This document shows positions 17,022 through 25,141 of a DNA stretch of 64,000 nt, in pieces. The DNA is from JAFARE01 sp963777285 (GTDB lineage: Bacteria; Chloroflexota; Dormibacteria; Aeolococcales; Aeolococcaceae). The position numbers and the translations under genes are program-made. The stretch spans positions 372,001 through 436,000 of the forward strand of contig CAVZPR010000002.1 of assembly GCA_963777285.1 (NCBI GenBank). The letters run 5' to 3'. Numbering within the stretch: position 1 is the first letter of the stretch; each line of letters starts with the position of its first letter. Below the pieces are notes generated by a model that was given only the letters and a program-made list of their open reading frames with translations, was not told the origin of the DNA and made no database searches.

Positions 17022-17933
17022 ATGTACCACGCGATCGCCGCGAACCGGCGCAAGAGTGTGCTCGTGATCGTGCTCTTCTTCCTGTTCTGGATCGCCGCGG
17101 GCTACGGGATCGGTTACCTGGCCGGCTCCACGGGCGGCGCGATCAGCGGCGCGATCATCGCCGGCATCCTGGCGCTGCTGGCGGTGCTCTGGGCGCTGAC
17201 GATGGGGCAGCTCACAGTGCTCGCCGTGTCGGGAGCGCACCCGATCAGCCAGCAGCAGTATCCGCAGCTGTACGACATCGTTTCGACCCTCACCATCGGC
17301 GCCGGGCTGCCGATGCCGAAGATCTACGTTATCGACGACCCCTCACCGAACGCGTTCGCCACCGGGCTGCATCCCAAGAACGCAGCCATCACGGTCACCT
17401 CTGGGCTACTGCGCATCATGAACCGCGAGGAACTCGAGGGCGTGCTCGCGCACGAGATGAGCCACATCCGCAACTACGACGTGCGCCTGGTGCTCATCGT
17501 GGGCACGGTGGTGGCGCTGGCCGGCCTTCTCGCCAGCCTGATGTGGCGCACGCTCTTCTTCACCCGCGTGGGCAACAGCCGCGACGGTGGCTACGCGATC
17601 ATCATCCTCATCGGCGCGGCGGCGGTGCTTTCGATCATCGCGGTGCTGGTGGGGCCGATCATGCAGTTCTCGCTGTCACGTTCGCGCGAGTCCCTGGCAG
17701 ACGCGAGCAGCGTGGAGCTGACGCGCAACCCGGTGGGGCTCCTGCACGCGCTGCAGAAGATCGCGCAGAACGACAAGCCGTTCGCCAAGATGACGCACGT
17801 GACTGCCGCGATGTGCATCGACAATCCGCTGGAGCATCACTCGGGCTGGTACCACCACCTCTTCGACACACATCCGCCGATCGAGGAGCGCATCGCTGCC
17901 CTCGAGCGGATGCTCAACGTCCAGCAGACGTAA
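17022..17933 (+). CDS. htpX: Zn-dependent membrane protease HtpX (M48)
   Basis: Integral membrane zinc endopeptidase for quality control of membrane proteins. 303 aa. Two N-terminal membrane helices (~12-30 and ~38-60), zinc site HEMSH near residue 146, two further helices (~158-178 and ~192-218), then the third-ligand region SRESLADASSVEL. The family motif NAFATGLHPKNAAI precedes the active site. It is the last recognisable housekeeping gene before the accessory island. Confidence 0.92.
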   Translation: MYHAIAANRRKSVLVIVLFFLFWIAAGYGIGYLAGSTGGAISGAIIAGILALLAVLWALTMGQLTVLAVSGAHPISQQQYPQLYDIVSTLTIGAGLPMPKIYVIDDPSPNAFATGLHPKNAAITVTSGLLRIMNREELEGVLAHEMSHIRNYDVRLVLIVGTVVALAGLLASLMWRTLFFTRVGNSRDGGYAIIILIGAAAVLSIIAVLVGPIMQFSLSRSRESLADASSVELTRNPVGLLHALQKIAQNDKPFAKMTHVTAAMCIDNPLEHHSGWYHHLFDTHPPIEERIAALERMLNVQQT

Positions 17934-18051
17934 CGGGGCCCGCGGGTGGCGCGGAGTGGGCCGGTCTTGGTTTCGAGGGACAGGATGCCCGCGTGGACAG
18001 CCGTGCCGTCTCTTGTGCTGCGGCCGCGCAGACCGTATTAGATTGGTCGGC

Positions 18052-18531
18052 ATGCCAGCTCGGAGCACACGGCGTGAAGAACACGTGATCACCCACCGTA
18101 CCGGCCTCGATGAGCTGCTGATCAAGGTCCAGCGACTGCACGGCCGTTCACTTCTTGGCGCGGCAGTAAGCTACGGCGACGAGTTGCATCTCGACCTCTA
18201 CCGCCGTGGCGTCGGTGGCCGCGAGTACATCCTGGCTACTAGAGCCTCGCATTGGGAGCTGTGCACGGCTGAGGGCACTCTGATCGTCTCCGCTAACCAA
18301 CCCAAGTCGACGTGGGTCGCACAGCTTGAGCGGGCCCTCCAATCGGATTGCATAACCGAGACCCGCATCTTGTTCCCGAGCCTTGGTCTCGAGGTGGCAT
18401 TTGACGGTCTCCTATTCCGTTTGCTCCCGTCCTCCGACGACCAACTTGCTCGGTGGGAACTGACTGGACCTGGCGATCAGGAACTCGTGGTGGGGCCCGG
18501 AAGCCGGTGGTCTTGGGGTCCGGCAGCGTAG
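18052..18531 (+). CDS. Hypothetical protein, first gene of the repeat-punctuated island
   Basis: About 159 aa, soluble, no signal peptide, no recognised domain. Beta-rich composition (LLGAAVSYGDELHLDLYRRG; ILFPSLGLEVAFDGLLFRLL). ATG 18052 is chosen because TAGATT ends 7 nt upstream; GTG 18085 is an alternative. Base composition is clearly less GC-rich than the flanking genes, consistent with acquisition. Repeat copy 1 begins 18 nt after its stop, so gene plus repeat looks like a unit. Confidence 0.6.
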   Translation: MPARSTRREEHVITHRTGLDELLIKVQRLHGRSLLGAAVSYGDELHLDLYRRGVGGREYILATRASHWELCTAEGTLIVSANQPKSTWVAQLERALQSDCITETRILFPSLGLEVAFDGLLFRLLPSSDDQLARWELTGPGDQELVVGPGSRWSWGPAA

Positions 18532-18548
18532 TCACCACCACGTACTCA

Positions 18549-18570
18549 AGGGTGGTTTGCGGATGCTCGC
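18549..18570 (+). repeat. Island repeat copy 1
   Basis: GGTGGTTTGCGGATGCTCGC, followed by CTG. First copy of the direct-repeat family, 18 nt after the stop of the 18052 gene. Beside it are ACCACC/GGTGGT and CTCGC/GCGAG inverted pairs. Confidence 0.75.
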
Positions 18571-18648
18571 CTGCGAGAGGAATCCGTGACCTGACGGGTA
18601 CTGGAGCGCCACTGTTGAGCCACGAAAGTCTGCCCAATACTGTCCTCT

Positions 18649-19173
18649 GTGAAGGACGCTAACTCCCACCGGATGCTCCTCAGTTTTCCCGGCGCCGCTT
18701 CAGTGCGCCGCCGCGCGGGTGCGCCTCCCCCGGTGGTGACTGCACGGATTCTCCTCGGATGCCAGGGCGCCCTCCTGCTTTCTACGGCTCTCACCTTGTG
18801 GCTCTTCAGTACCACCGCGGCCATGATCGCCCCGGCGGCGCTTGCGGCGTCGCTCTACAACACGGTCAATCCCGGTGTCATGGCAATCATCGCCGCGTCA
18901 ATTGTGGTTCCGGTCTTGCTCATAGCGTTTACCTTTCGGCGTCGCCCCTGGCCCCCGCTCTCAATCCTCCTTATCGAGTCTTTGTATGTCGCTGTCGACA
19001 TTGCGTCAGGGTTCGCAGGAGGCGTCGCTCCGCTAGCGAACGGAGCCGAAGGCGTAGCGCTGTTCCTCATGGCAGGACCGGTTGTACTGGCGGGTATGAT
19101 CGTCGGCTTCCTGTGGGTGCCAACCGCTTCACGGGGTTTCTGCCTCGACAACGCCGCCCGCAACGCCCCCTAA
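18649..19173 (+). CDS. Hypothetical four-helix membrane protein
   Basis: 174 aa with about four hydrophobic segments: ~32-55, ~66-92, ~104-125 and ~143-165. The basic N-terminus (VRRRAG) suggests it faces the cytoplasm. No family recognised. The GTG start has TACTGT 5 nt upstream. It lies between repeats 1 and 2 with a small lipoprotein and a decayed gene; composition is less GC-rich than core genes. Confidence 0.6.
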   Translation: MKDANSHRMLLSFPGAASVRRRAGAPPPVVTARILLGCQGALLLSTALTLWLFSTTAAMIAPAALAASLYNTVNPGVMAIIAASIVVPVLLIAFTFRRRPWPPLSILLIESLYVAVDIASGFAGGVAPLANGAEGVALFLMAGPVVLAGMIVGFLWVPTASRGFCLDNAARNAP

Positions 19174-19307
19174 GACTTGCTAGCAGGAAAGGGACGTCTA
19201 ACAAGACCGCGGCCTGGATGAGCTTGTTCTTCCTCCACGGCACCCTCGTTGCTCCTTCCTTACCGCTTCGTTCCACCTAGATCAAACGGCCTTCCTATCC
19301 TGGAATG

Positions 19308-19571
19308 GTGCGAATGCCTCCAGCGAAAAGCTGCTCTCCGCTCGTCCTGTTTTCGGTGCTCGTCGTGGCGACCGCATGTAGCTCGCCTTCGCGGTCGTCG
19401 GTGTCGTCAGGGCCTGCCGGCTTGCCACAGGTACCGCTGAGTTCGCACCTTTGCTTGCCTGCCGAGGCCGGAACACGCGGTCCAACCCCTACACCTCAAT
19501 TGCCGTCGGCTGAAGCTTGCCGCCCCCGGCCCGCCACGTCTGCGTCAGCCGTCCCTACGCCGCTTCCCTAG
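19308..19571 (+). CDS. Small proline-rich lipoprotein
   Basis: About 87 aa. The N-terminal signal SPLVLFSVLVVATACSS carries a lipobox (ATAC) near residue 22; the rest is Pro/Ser/Ala-rich with a few cysteines and no domain. GTG 19308 is chosen because TATCCT lies 6 nt upstream; ATG 19305 is directly adjacent. Surface-anchored, function unknown. Several other lipoproteins occur in the same island. Confidence 0.5.
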   Translation: MRMPPAKSCSPLVLFSVLVVATACSSPSRSSVSSGPAGLPQVPLSSHLCLPAEAGTRGPTPTPQLPSAEACRPRPATSASAVPTPLP

Positions 19572-19794
19572 CTGCGAGCGGAAGCGTCGGGGGTGGTTTT
19601 CGAGTCCGCTGTCGGTTAGCGGCCCGCTCCCGCGACGGGTACACCCTGAGGAGCTTTCCGTCCGTCCCGTCATCCCCGAGATCGTGTTCATGCCAGAGCA
19701 GATAGACGCCCATCCGCTAAAGTTACCCCTCGGCTGTCCGTCAAGTGGGTATGGCGCACCCTGGCGTGGCCGAGCGGCTGGTCCCGTGCGGCCT

Positions 19795-20081
19795 TCAGGT
19801 CAGCAGCTGGTCGAGGAAATCGCGAAGAGTCGTCTCCAGTTCGGTCATCTCCTGATTAAGGACCCAACCCTTCCGAAACGTTCGCTTGGCGACTGGGAAC
19901 TCGTACCAGTCGCAGTCGATCTCGATTCCAATGCCGAGCGACCTCGAGGATGCCGTACTCCCGATGACGAAGTCTCAACTCGCAACGTCAAAACGCGATT
20001 GATACTCGCCCTGCAGTCGACCCGACAATTCCGACAACTCCTGCCGAGTGGGAAACCGCGGTCAACGCGTAACGCCCTCAC
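19795..20081 (-). pseudogene. Decayed hypothetical gene (frameshift and internal stop)
   Basis: The minus strand shows a plausible protein split by lesions. A start GTG at 20081 leads into one frame. The continuation (QELSELSGRLQGEYQSRF) lies in another frame, and an in-frame TGA separates it from a good C-terminal part (IEIDCDWYEFPVAKRTF, then EMTELETTLRDFLDQLL) ending at 19795. The C-terminal part looks like real coding sequence. No family recognised. Repeat copy 2 lies 76 nt beyond its start. Confidence 0.4.
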
Positions 20082-20156
20082 CAGCCAATCCTCTCACGCG
20101 CCGATCCTGCTCGCCCCCCGTTCGGGCCACGTGTGCCGCCCGCGACGCTTGGGTCA

Positions 20157-20178
20157 GGGGTGATTAGCCGATGCCGGC
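20157..20178 (+). repeat. Island repeat copy 2
   Basis: GGGGTGATTAGCCGATGCCG followed by GCCTG. Same orientation as copy 1; 76 nt to the right of the decayed gene. Confidence 0.8.
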
Positions 20179-20262
20179 CTGTCCAGGGGTGACTGTGCTG
20201 AGCCCGAGGCGCTAAGTGCTGGGGAGGGCCCACTGGCGTGCTTAGAGGTCTCTATGACCTGA

Positions 20263-20887
20263 TCAACCGAGTCTGAAGACTGCCGTCGCGGTCTCTACGT
20301 CTTGACCCAAACCACGAAATTCGACCGTGGCTGCGTAGTTGCCTGTGGCAGCACCGGTGGAGTCCCAAGTGCAGTCATACCTCATGGATGCACCTGGCGC
20401 CATGCGCTCATCGGAAGGAACAATGCCATCGACTGTGCAGGCCTGTATTGGAGAGGCATCGGCGGCGGTAATGAGAAACGTAATCCTCGTAGGGGGCGAG
20501 CACCCTGATTCAGAGACGTTCGTAAGAACTCCGGTCATGCTCACCCGCTGGCCCGATGAGTAGATGCGCTGATCAAAGTTGAGCTCGGCACGAAGGTACG
20601 AGGGTGGACAGTTGGCGTAGCCACCCGGCGTCTCTACTGTCCCGGTGAGCGGAACGGCAGTCGGCGTTGGCGGCGCAGTCGCGGCTGCTGTGGGGGACGG
20701 CTCTACAGAGGCCGATATTGCCGGCGACGGGGGCACCGGAGGGAAGATGCGTCGAGGCGCCCGATCCGGGCGTCGACGAGTTGCAGGCGGCAACCGTGAA
20801 GCCAAGCACCGTGGCCACTCCCGTGATCGCCACGCCAATCAAGCTCGCAATGAAACGAGAGCGCCACTGCGCGCTCGACGGTTTCAT
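20263..20887 (-). pseudogene. Frameshifted lipoprotein, paralogue of the 24359 gene
   Basis: ATG 20887 (TAAGCT 6 nt upstream) opens a lipoprotein signal, GVATVLGFTVAACNSS. The frame changes near 20745, and the rest of the protein continues one frame away. There a Pro/Thr/Ala linker leads to a C-terminal beta-sandwich-like domain (NCPPSYLRAELNF ... DCTWDSTGAATGNYAATVEF). That domain is clearly related to the 24359-24958 protein on the opposite strand, which is intact. Either a pseudogene, an assembly indel or, less likely, programmed frameshifting. Confidence 0.65.
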
Positions 20888-21026
20888 CCTCGAAGCTTAC
20901 GCTGGCGGCGGTTTCGCGGATCACAACGCCACTCGTCTCCGTCCCGCCAAGCTGAAGGCGCCGGGACAAACCACCAGCCGTCAAGTGGAAATTGGCGCAT
21001 CCTCGCCTGTCCCGCGGTCGCCACCC

Positions 21027-21374
21027 TTACGTGCTGCCTCCGGAAACCGACCCCAGTGCCGAGAGGATCATCACCAGGTTGCCGGGAACGAGTAGGAACG
21101 CGAGAACTGCCACCGCGATAGGCCACCACGAGCGCATCGAGTGGCGTGCCCGTCTTACACGCCAGACAATCAACGAAGCACATGCAACCTGCGCGCCTCC
21201 CCACACGAACCCAACCACGAAAGGCCCCCACAGCCGTAGCGACATTGGCGCCCAGATCCCTACGACCACAACCACCGTCAGGGCCGAGATCAGCCAGAGC
21301 GCAGCAAGAGCGAAGATGGGAGCTTCCATAGCAAGGACCGACCAACGGGGCGGCCCTTTGACGCGTGGTTGCAT
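21027..21374 (-). CDS. Small membrane protein (MQPR family of the island)
   Basis: About 115 aa. Three hydrophobic segments: ~12-33 (FALAALWLISALTVVVVV), ~42-62 and ~82-105 (IAVAVLAFLLVPGNLVMIL). ATG 21374 is chosen because the decayed paralogue at 27013-27368 starts at the same residue (MQPR) and both have a -10-like hexamer followed by GGGGA just before the ATG (GAGATT here). Function unknown. Repeat copy 3 lies 85 nt beyond its start; the repeat-proximal flanks of the two paralogues are also similar. Confidence 0.65.
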   Translation of the reverse strand: MQPRVKGPPRWSVLAMEAPIFALAALWLISALTVVVVVGIWAPMSLRLWGPFVVGFVWGGAQVACASLIVWRVRRARHSMRSWWPIAVAVLAFLLVPGNLVMILSALGSVSGGST

Positions 21375-21433
21375 TCCCCGAATCTCTGTGCTCTCCCTCG
21401 CGTCTGCCCGTGCCGTGCGGGCCTCGTTACCGG

Positions 21434-21661
21434 TCACCGGGCTCGCTGTGGGAGAACAAAGGTGATGCTTGGATGCTTGCCCGCGCCTGAAGGCAGTTCC
21501 CGTGCCCGCACGGACATGCGATCTCTTCGCAAGGTGTGGTCACCCACGGCCGTAGCTGGCGGGTCACCTGGTGCGGGACTTGAGGGGTTGGAGCCAGCCG
21601 CGTCGTCCTCGAGCTCGTAGCGAGCAGCGGCGAGTTGGCGGATTGTCGGCTCCTCGTTCAC
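21434..21661 (-). CDS. Doubtful small hypothetical ORF reading through a repeat
   Basis: 75 codons from GTG 21661. The N-terminus (MNEEPTIRQLAAARYELEDD) looks protein-like; the C-terminal half is Pro/Arg-rich and runs through repeat copy 3, whose complement encodes KHPSI. The gene may originally have ended earlier. No domain or signal. It is the only coding candidate between copies 3 and 4. Confidence 0.3.
   Translation of the reverse strand: MNEEPTIRQLAAARYELEDDAAGSNPSSPAPGDPPATAVGDHTLRRDRMSVRARELPSGAGKHPSITFVLPQRAR
21459..21480 (+). repeat. Island repeat copy 3
   Basis: AAGGTGATGCTTGGATGCTT followed by GC. A more diverged copy, 85 nt right of the MQPR membrane-protein gene. It aligns with copy 11 together with the flanking DNA of the paralogue. 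Confidence 0.65.
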
Positions 21662-21698
21662 AGGTACGGGATGACGTCTACTGAGCGACCCTTGCTCA

Positions 21699-21720
21699 GG
21701 GGTGATTAGCGGATGCTCGC
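21699..21720 (+). repeat. Island repeat copy 4
   Basis: GGGGTGATTAGCGGATGCTC followed by GC; closest to the consensus. CTGAGC and GCTCAG form a hairpin immediately to its left. Confidence 0.85.
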
Positions 21721-21769
21721 GTGCGGCGTCTCGATGTGCGCCGGTGCCGGTTGGTAGGTGGACTTCGCC

Positions 21770-22174
21770 TCAGGACATGCGCCGGCGCCGTCTCCGTTTG
21801 CGACGGTGGGGCGGCTGGACTGCCCTGGTAGTCAGCGGCGATGCGTCTACAAGGCCGGCCGCCTCAAATGCACCCGGCTCCTCCATCCAGCTACGTGCCG
21901 GCCGCTCGTCGTTGTGATGGCGGCGCCGCTGGTCTTGCGCTAGTCGATGGCTGGCTTCGCGCCGCGCTTCCTCGGCTGGACTAACTATGAACTGTGGCAG
22001 GTAGGGCGGCTCGTCAGCCCCGGCGCCAATAGGCCCAACTCCGTCAGGGTATGGCCTGTTCGTCCCAATGGCGGGTTCTTTGTTGGGACGTCCCCTGAAC
22101 CCATACCAGAACAGGCCGAGCAGGCAAGCCGTCAAGATCCCAATCGTCACCAGAATCGGTACCACGTCTGACAT
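21770..22174 (-). CDS. Hypothetical single-pass membrane protein
   Basis: 134 aa. One N-terminal membrane helix (~5-26, VPILVTIGILTACLLGLFWY), then a hydrophilic Pro/Arg-rich region ending in a strongly basic tail (RRKRRRRRR). Likely cytoplasmic C-terminus, possibly nucleic-acid or phospholipid associated by charge only. No family recognised. It is the sole gene between repeat copies 4 and 5, and copy 5 starts 65 nt beyond its start codon. Confidence 0.55.
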   Translation of the reverse strand: MSDVVPILVTIGILTACLLGLFWYGFRGRPNKEPAIGTNRPYPDGVGPIGAGADEPPYLPQFIVSPAEEARREASHRLAQDQRRRHHNDERPARSWMEEPGAFEAAGLVDASPLTTRAVQPPHRRKRRRRRRMS

Positions 22175-22238
22175 CGTTCCACTGACCGCCGGTGCTCGTC
22201 AAACGCCGTTTTCGGGGTAGGCCGCCCCTGCACGTCGC

Positions 22239-22260
22239 GTAGACACTGGCGGATGCTGGG
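22239..22260 (+). repeat. Island repeat copy 5
   Basis: GTAGACACTGGCGGATGCTG followed by GG. Second subtype (GTAGACA left half), shared with copy 10. Confidence 0.75.
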
Positions 22261-22349
22261 GTGGGCGCCCGACGCTACCCCTCACCGACATCGCCCGATG
22301 CCTCGACGACTGCTCCCCACCGACCGTCACCGGGACGCGGGGGAAGCAG

Positions 22350-22355
22350 TAAAAT
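22350..22355 (+). promoter_or_regulatory. -10 element of the toxin-antitoxin pair
   Basis: TAAAAT ends 9 nt before the GTG of the antitoxin-like gene; nearly leaderless transcript predicted. Confidence 0.45.
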
Positions 22356-22364
22356 CATCACGAC

Positions 22365-22538
22365 GTGATTCGCGATCTCCATCGCCAAGCGGCCCCGCGG
22401 CGAAGCGATGTCGCCACGGTGACATCCTCACAGCTCCGGAAGCGCGTAAGCGCCACGATCCGGCGGGTTGCGCGCGAGGACCGGAGCATATTGAAGGCGC
22501 TTGCCGCCTTCGACCGTGGCGAGCGCCCAGCCGACTGA
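22365..22538 (+). CDS. Putative antitoxin of the Doc-type module
   Basis: 57 aa, absent from length-filtered gene lists. Basic N-terminus and a helical middle (SSQLRKRVSATIRRVARED) with a short tail (FDRGERPAD). It overlaps the toxin gene start by 23 nt, the usual antitoxin-toxin order. No clear Phd/YefM signature, so assignment rests on position, size and overlap. GTG start with TAAAAT upstream. Confidence 0.55.
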   Translation: MIRDLHRQAAPRRSDVATVTSSQLRKRVSATIRRVAREDRSILKALAAFDRGERPAD

Positions 22539-22941
22539 GCCGGTCTATTACCTGACGTCAGCGGACTTGGTGCGCTGCCATGCGGCGGCCCTGGAGATCG
22601 CGGAATCGACGGCGCGGCATCACGTGTTGCACCGCGACGGGCTTCTTTCCGCCCTCGAGCGACCGCGCTGGCACGCTCATTACCGCAAGTCCGATCTGAT
22701 CGACCAGGCGGCCGTACTCGCCGAGGGTCTGGTGGCCAGCCACGCATGGGTGGATGGGAACAAACGCACGACATGGGTGGCGGTGCGAACGTTTCTCGAT
22801 GTGAACAGGCTTCGCTGGCTCAAGGCGCCGGACGTCGTTGACGTTGTCGCGCAGCTGACCGGGCTGACCACGCGACGAATCAAGGGTCCAGAGTTTGCGA
22901 CCTGGTTGCGCCCGCGGCTGCACTTAGCGGGGCGACGGTAG
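22516..22941 (+). CDS. doc: Fic/Doc-family toxin (death-on-curing type)
   Basis: About 141 aa. The Fic-fold active-site motif reads HAWVDGNKRT near residue 80. This is the Doc form (HxxxDxNKR), not the AMP-transferring HPFxxGNGR form. Doc of phage P1 phosphorylates EF-Tu; the same reaction is inferred here. Other family features are LRHPH-like HYRKSDLIDQAAVLAEGL ahead of the motif and the helix VRTFLDVNRLRWLKA after it. GTG 22516 is chosen; TTG 22501 is further upstream. Repeat copy 6 begins 11 nt after the stop. Confidence 0.85.
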   Translation: MASAQPTEPVYYLTSADLVRCHAAALEIAESTARHHVLHRDGLLSALERPRWHAHYRKSDLIDQAAVLAEGLVASHAWVDGNKRTTWVAVRTFLDVNRLRWLKAPDVVDVVAQLTGLTTRRIKGPEFATWLRPRLHLAGRR

Positions 22942-22951
22942 ATAAGCGTCG

Positions 22952-22973
22952 GCGTACATTCACGAATACTCGC
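22952..22973 (+). repeat. Island repeat copy 6
   Basis: CGTACATTCACGAATACTCG then CCTG; diverged but aligned with the GTAGACA subtype. 11 nt after the doc stop. Confidence 0.55.
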
Positions 22974-22988
22974 CTGCCCGACCAGCGA

Positions 22989-23236
22989 CTACGTCGGCGC
23001 TGATGCGCACGTTCGATGGCCGTTCGTCCTATTCGCGCTGTGATCTGCGCTGGGTGTGAAATTGAAGGTGGCCCGGTAGTCGCCGTTTTCTGTGCGGTAG
23101 CCGGAGTTGCACTCGGTAGCCGTCAAACGCCAGTGTCCGTCACCATCGGCGCACCATGCGCACTAGCAGCCTGTTCGCCCAACATCGAGCAGGTGTCACC
23201 GGTGTCACGCTTCACCGCCAAGATCGGCACATCCAT
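22989..23236 (-). pseudogene. Decayed secreted-protein-like gene fragment
   Basis: The minus strand carries MDVPILAVKRDTGDTC from 23236 to a TGA at 23123. The likely continuation is one frame away (WRLTATECNSGYRTENG then ATFNFTPSADHSANRTNG), ending in TAG at 22989. The Ser/Thr/Asn-rich, regularly spaced aromatics look like an extracellular beta domain. No start or signal peptide could be fixed. The rest of 22974-23457 shows no other convincing gene. Confidence 0.35.
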
Positions 23237-23457
23237 GCCGCCGGCGCTTCGCGTGGCGCTGGAGTCGCGCTCTGACAACCCGGCGGCGGTGCTGCAACCG
23301 GGGCGTGGCCTGGCCCACCCGGCAGTGCAGTGGGCTGCTCGGCGACGCGTGCCATCTCAGCGCCATGCGCATTGCCCAACCCTGGCTGCGCGATTAGGGC
23401 GAGTGCGTGCCTCAGCTCGACGACATCGGAGCGGCCGAGAGGCGTTACCGTAGCTCG

Positions 23458-23829
23458 GTGGACCAGGAGCGGCGAAACTCGGGCCTTGCGCATGAACATG
23501 TCCGTCGGGCGCTGATCGAGAAGCGAGCCGAACTGCTCGCGAAGGTGGAGCAGCTAGGTGCCCACGACCCCGCGGAGGCGTCGAATCTCAACTTCGGCAA
23601 GCGCATCGGCGACGGGACCAGCTATGCCGTGGAGCGCATGACCGGCGCGTACCACGCACGCACTCTGTACGAGACGGTCCGAGAGATCGAAAGCTCGCTC
23701 GTTCGCTTAGACGAGGGCACGTACGGGCTGTGCGCCTCATGCGGCAAGCCGATTCCCACGGCGCGCCTCGACTTGGTCCCGTGGGCAGCGCTCTGCGTCC
23801 CGTGCAGTGCGCCAGCACGCCGCCGATGA
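23458..23829 (+). CDS. TraR/DksA-family zinc-finger protein
   Basis: About 123 aa. N-terminal helices (LIEKRAELLAKVEQLG ... RTLYETVREIESSL) form the coiled-coil half; the C-terminal finger is CASCGKP...CVPC with Cys at four positions, as in DksA/TraR and the actinobacterial RbpA-neighbour type. Such proteins bind the RNA polymerase secondary channel. GTG 23458 is chosen because TACCGT lies 6 nt upstream; an in-frame GTG at 23407 would add 17 residues. It is on an accessory island, so it may act on a mobile element's own transcription. Confidence 0.8.
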   Translation: MDQERRNSGLAHEHVRRALIEKRAELLAKVEQLGAHDPAEASNLNFGKRIGDGTSYAVERMTGAYHARTLYETVREIESSLVRLDEGTYGLCASCGKPIPTARLDLVPWAALCVPCSAPARRR

Positions 23830-23934
23830 GCCGCGCCGGCCGCTTCGGACGGCGGCGAAAGCCCGCGTGCTGCGAACTGCGCCCGCGAGGCTCCCGATGG
23901 CTCTGCGACGGCCGCGTCCCGGTTCGCTTGCCCG

Positions 23935-23956
23935 GAGGTGACTTGCGGATGCACGC
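23935..23956 (+). repeat. Island repeat copy 7
   Basis: GAGGTGACTTGCGGATGCAC followed by GCGTG. 106 nt after the DksA-like stop. Confidence 0.75.
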
Positions 23957-24016
23957 GTGCTCAGCGCCTCTCTGCTCGCGCGAGAATAACGATCCCGTGA
24001 CACAGAGGCCCTAGGA

Positions 24017-24331
24017 GTGACCGCTGCGGAGGGAAACCCACCCGAGACCGTCGAGCGCACCGAGTCCCTTCGTCGCATCCTTGATCCGCTCCGTGCGCAG
24101 CTGGGGCAGATCCCTGGATGCAACAGCAACGGCATCGGATTGACCGCCGCCGCCTTCGTTCGACTAAGGTCGAGTGGCGGAGAGCCCGAAAGCGTCAGGC
24201 CCGACGACACGGTAATCACCGTGGGCTTCGAGACCGAGGAGTACCTGGATGCGGGCCGCGCCCGCGTTGACGAGATCCTTGGTGACGTGCCTCACGAATG
24301 CAAGGTGAGTGGCCGAATCGTTCTCCTGTGA
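24017..24331 (+). CDS. Hypothetical protein
   Basis: 104 aa, soluble, acidic, with no signal peptide and no recognised family. The centre and end (DDTVITVGFETEEYLDAGRA, then VDEILGDVPHECKVSGRIVL) look like a compact alpha/beta fold. GTG start; no clear -10 at the leaderless distance, though a TAACGA lies ~25 nt upstream. It precedes the membrane-anchored protein at 24359 by 27 nt. Confidence 0.5.
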   Translation: MTAAEGNPPETVERTESLRRILDPLRAQLGQIPGCNSNGIGLTAAAFVRLRSSGGEPESVRPDDTVITVGFETEEYLDAGRARVDEILGDVPHECKVSGRIVLL

Positions 24332-24358
24332 CCCCGCAGGTCGTGCTAACGTCGGCCC

Positions 24359-24958
24359 GTGCGCTGGCGCAAATGGGACAGGGCCGCGGTAGGACTCGGC
24401 GTGGTCGCGGCCGTGCTGGTAGTGATGTTGGTCGTCTTCGCGCGCGAGCACGCTCCTGCGACGACCGATGCTCACGCCACGGCAGCGGCGAACGCAGCTG
24501 CCGCGATCGCGGGTGCAGCGTCACCATCCGCCGTCCCTTCAGAGCCAGCCATGCCTTCGTCCACCCCGACGCGCTCGTCGGGTCCCGTTACTGTGAATGG
24601 ATACGTCCTTTGCCCTGCGTCATACTTCAGCGCCACCCTCACTATTGGTCGGGCGAGCTACGCCTCTGGTCAAACGATAACCATGACGAGCGCTCTCACC
24701 AATTCGTCCACCACTTCTTGTTCCGGGCTGACTGAATTCCGATTCCTGATCACGGTTTCCGCCGGCTCCCCACGCACTGCATGTTCAGAAGGGGGTCTGG
24801 TACCGCCTCACACGTATGTAGCTCCGGGCGCGTCGCAATCGTACGACTGCAGCTGGGATTCGACAGGAGCTCCAACCGGTCGATACACTGCCACCGTGCA
24901 ATTCGTCGATCAGCAAGACGACACTGCGGACGCCACTGCTACGTTCGCCATCACCTGA
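24359..24958 (+). CDS. Membrane-anchored extracellular domain protein
   Basis: 199 aa. One N-terminal membrane anchor (~9-29, AAVGLGVVAAVLVVMLVVFA), an Ala/Ser/Thr/Pro-rich linker (~30-80), then a beta-sandwich-like domain with four cysteines (LCPASYFSATL ... YDCSWDSTGAPTGRYTATVQF). The GTG start has TAACGT 6 nt upstream. It is the intact paralogue of the frameshifted gene at 20263-20887, lying on the other strand. Probably an exposed binding or stalk domain; function unknown. Repeat copy 8 starts 48 nt after the stop. Confidence 0.65.
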   Translation: MRWRKWDRAAVGLGVVAAVLVVMLVVFAREHAPATTDAHATAAANAAAAIAGAASPSAVPSEPAMPSSTPTRSSGPVTVNGYVLCPASYFSATLTIGRASYASGQTITMTSALTNSSTTSCSGLTEFRFLITVSAGSPRTACSEGGLVPPHTYVAPGASQSYDCSWDSTGAPTGRYTATVQFVDQQDDTADATATFAIT

Positions 24959-25005
24959 GCCGGCACCGGCGACAGCCTTTCTCGACGGCCGATGACGTCG
25001 GCTAT

Positions 25006-25027
25006 CGGTACACTTGGGGATGCTCGC
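25006..25027 (+). repeat. Island repeat copy 8
   Basis: CGGTACACTTGGGGATGCTC followed by GCCTC. A GCCGA/TCGGC hairpin lies just to its left. Confidence 0.65.
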
Positions 25028-25141
25028 CTCGGTGACAGGGCGAAGTCCGCAGGCCCATTCGGCTTTGCTCATCCTTGCTTGCGACGGTCGCTGGGTCGTC
25101 GCTGCGAGCAGTCTTGCCGAAGCCTATAAGCTCTCGCCTCG

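Noticed and set aside
19760..19800. tRNA-like GTGGCCGAGCGGC string
   Set aside because: No TPsiC loop, acceptor stem or plausible anticodon arm follows; chance match.
23016..23453. 145-codon plus-strand ORF before the DksA-like gene
   Set aside because: No domain, signal or start signal; overlaps the better-supported DksA-like gene and a minus-strand fragment.
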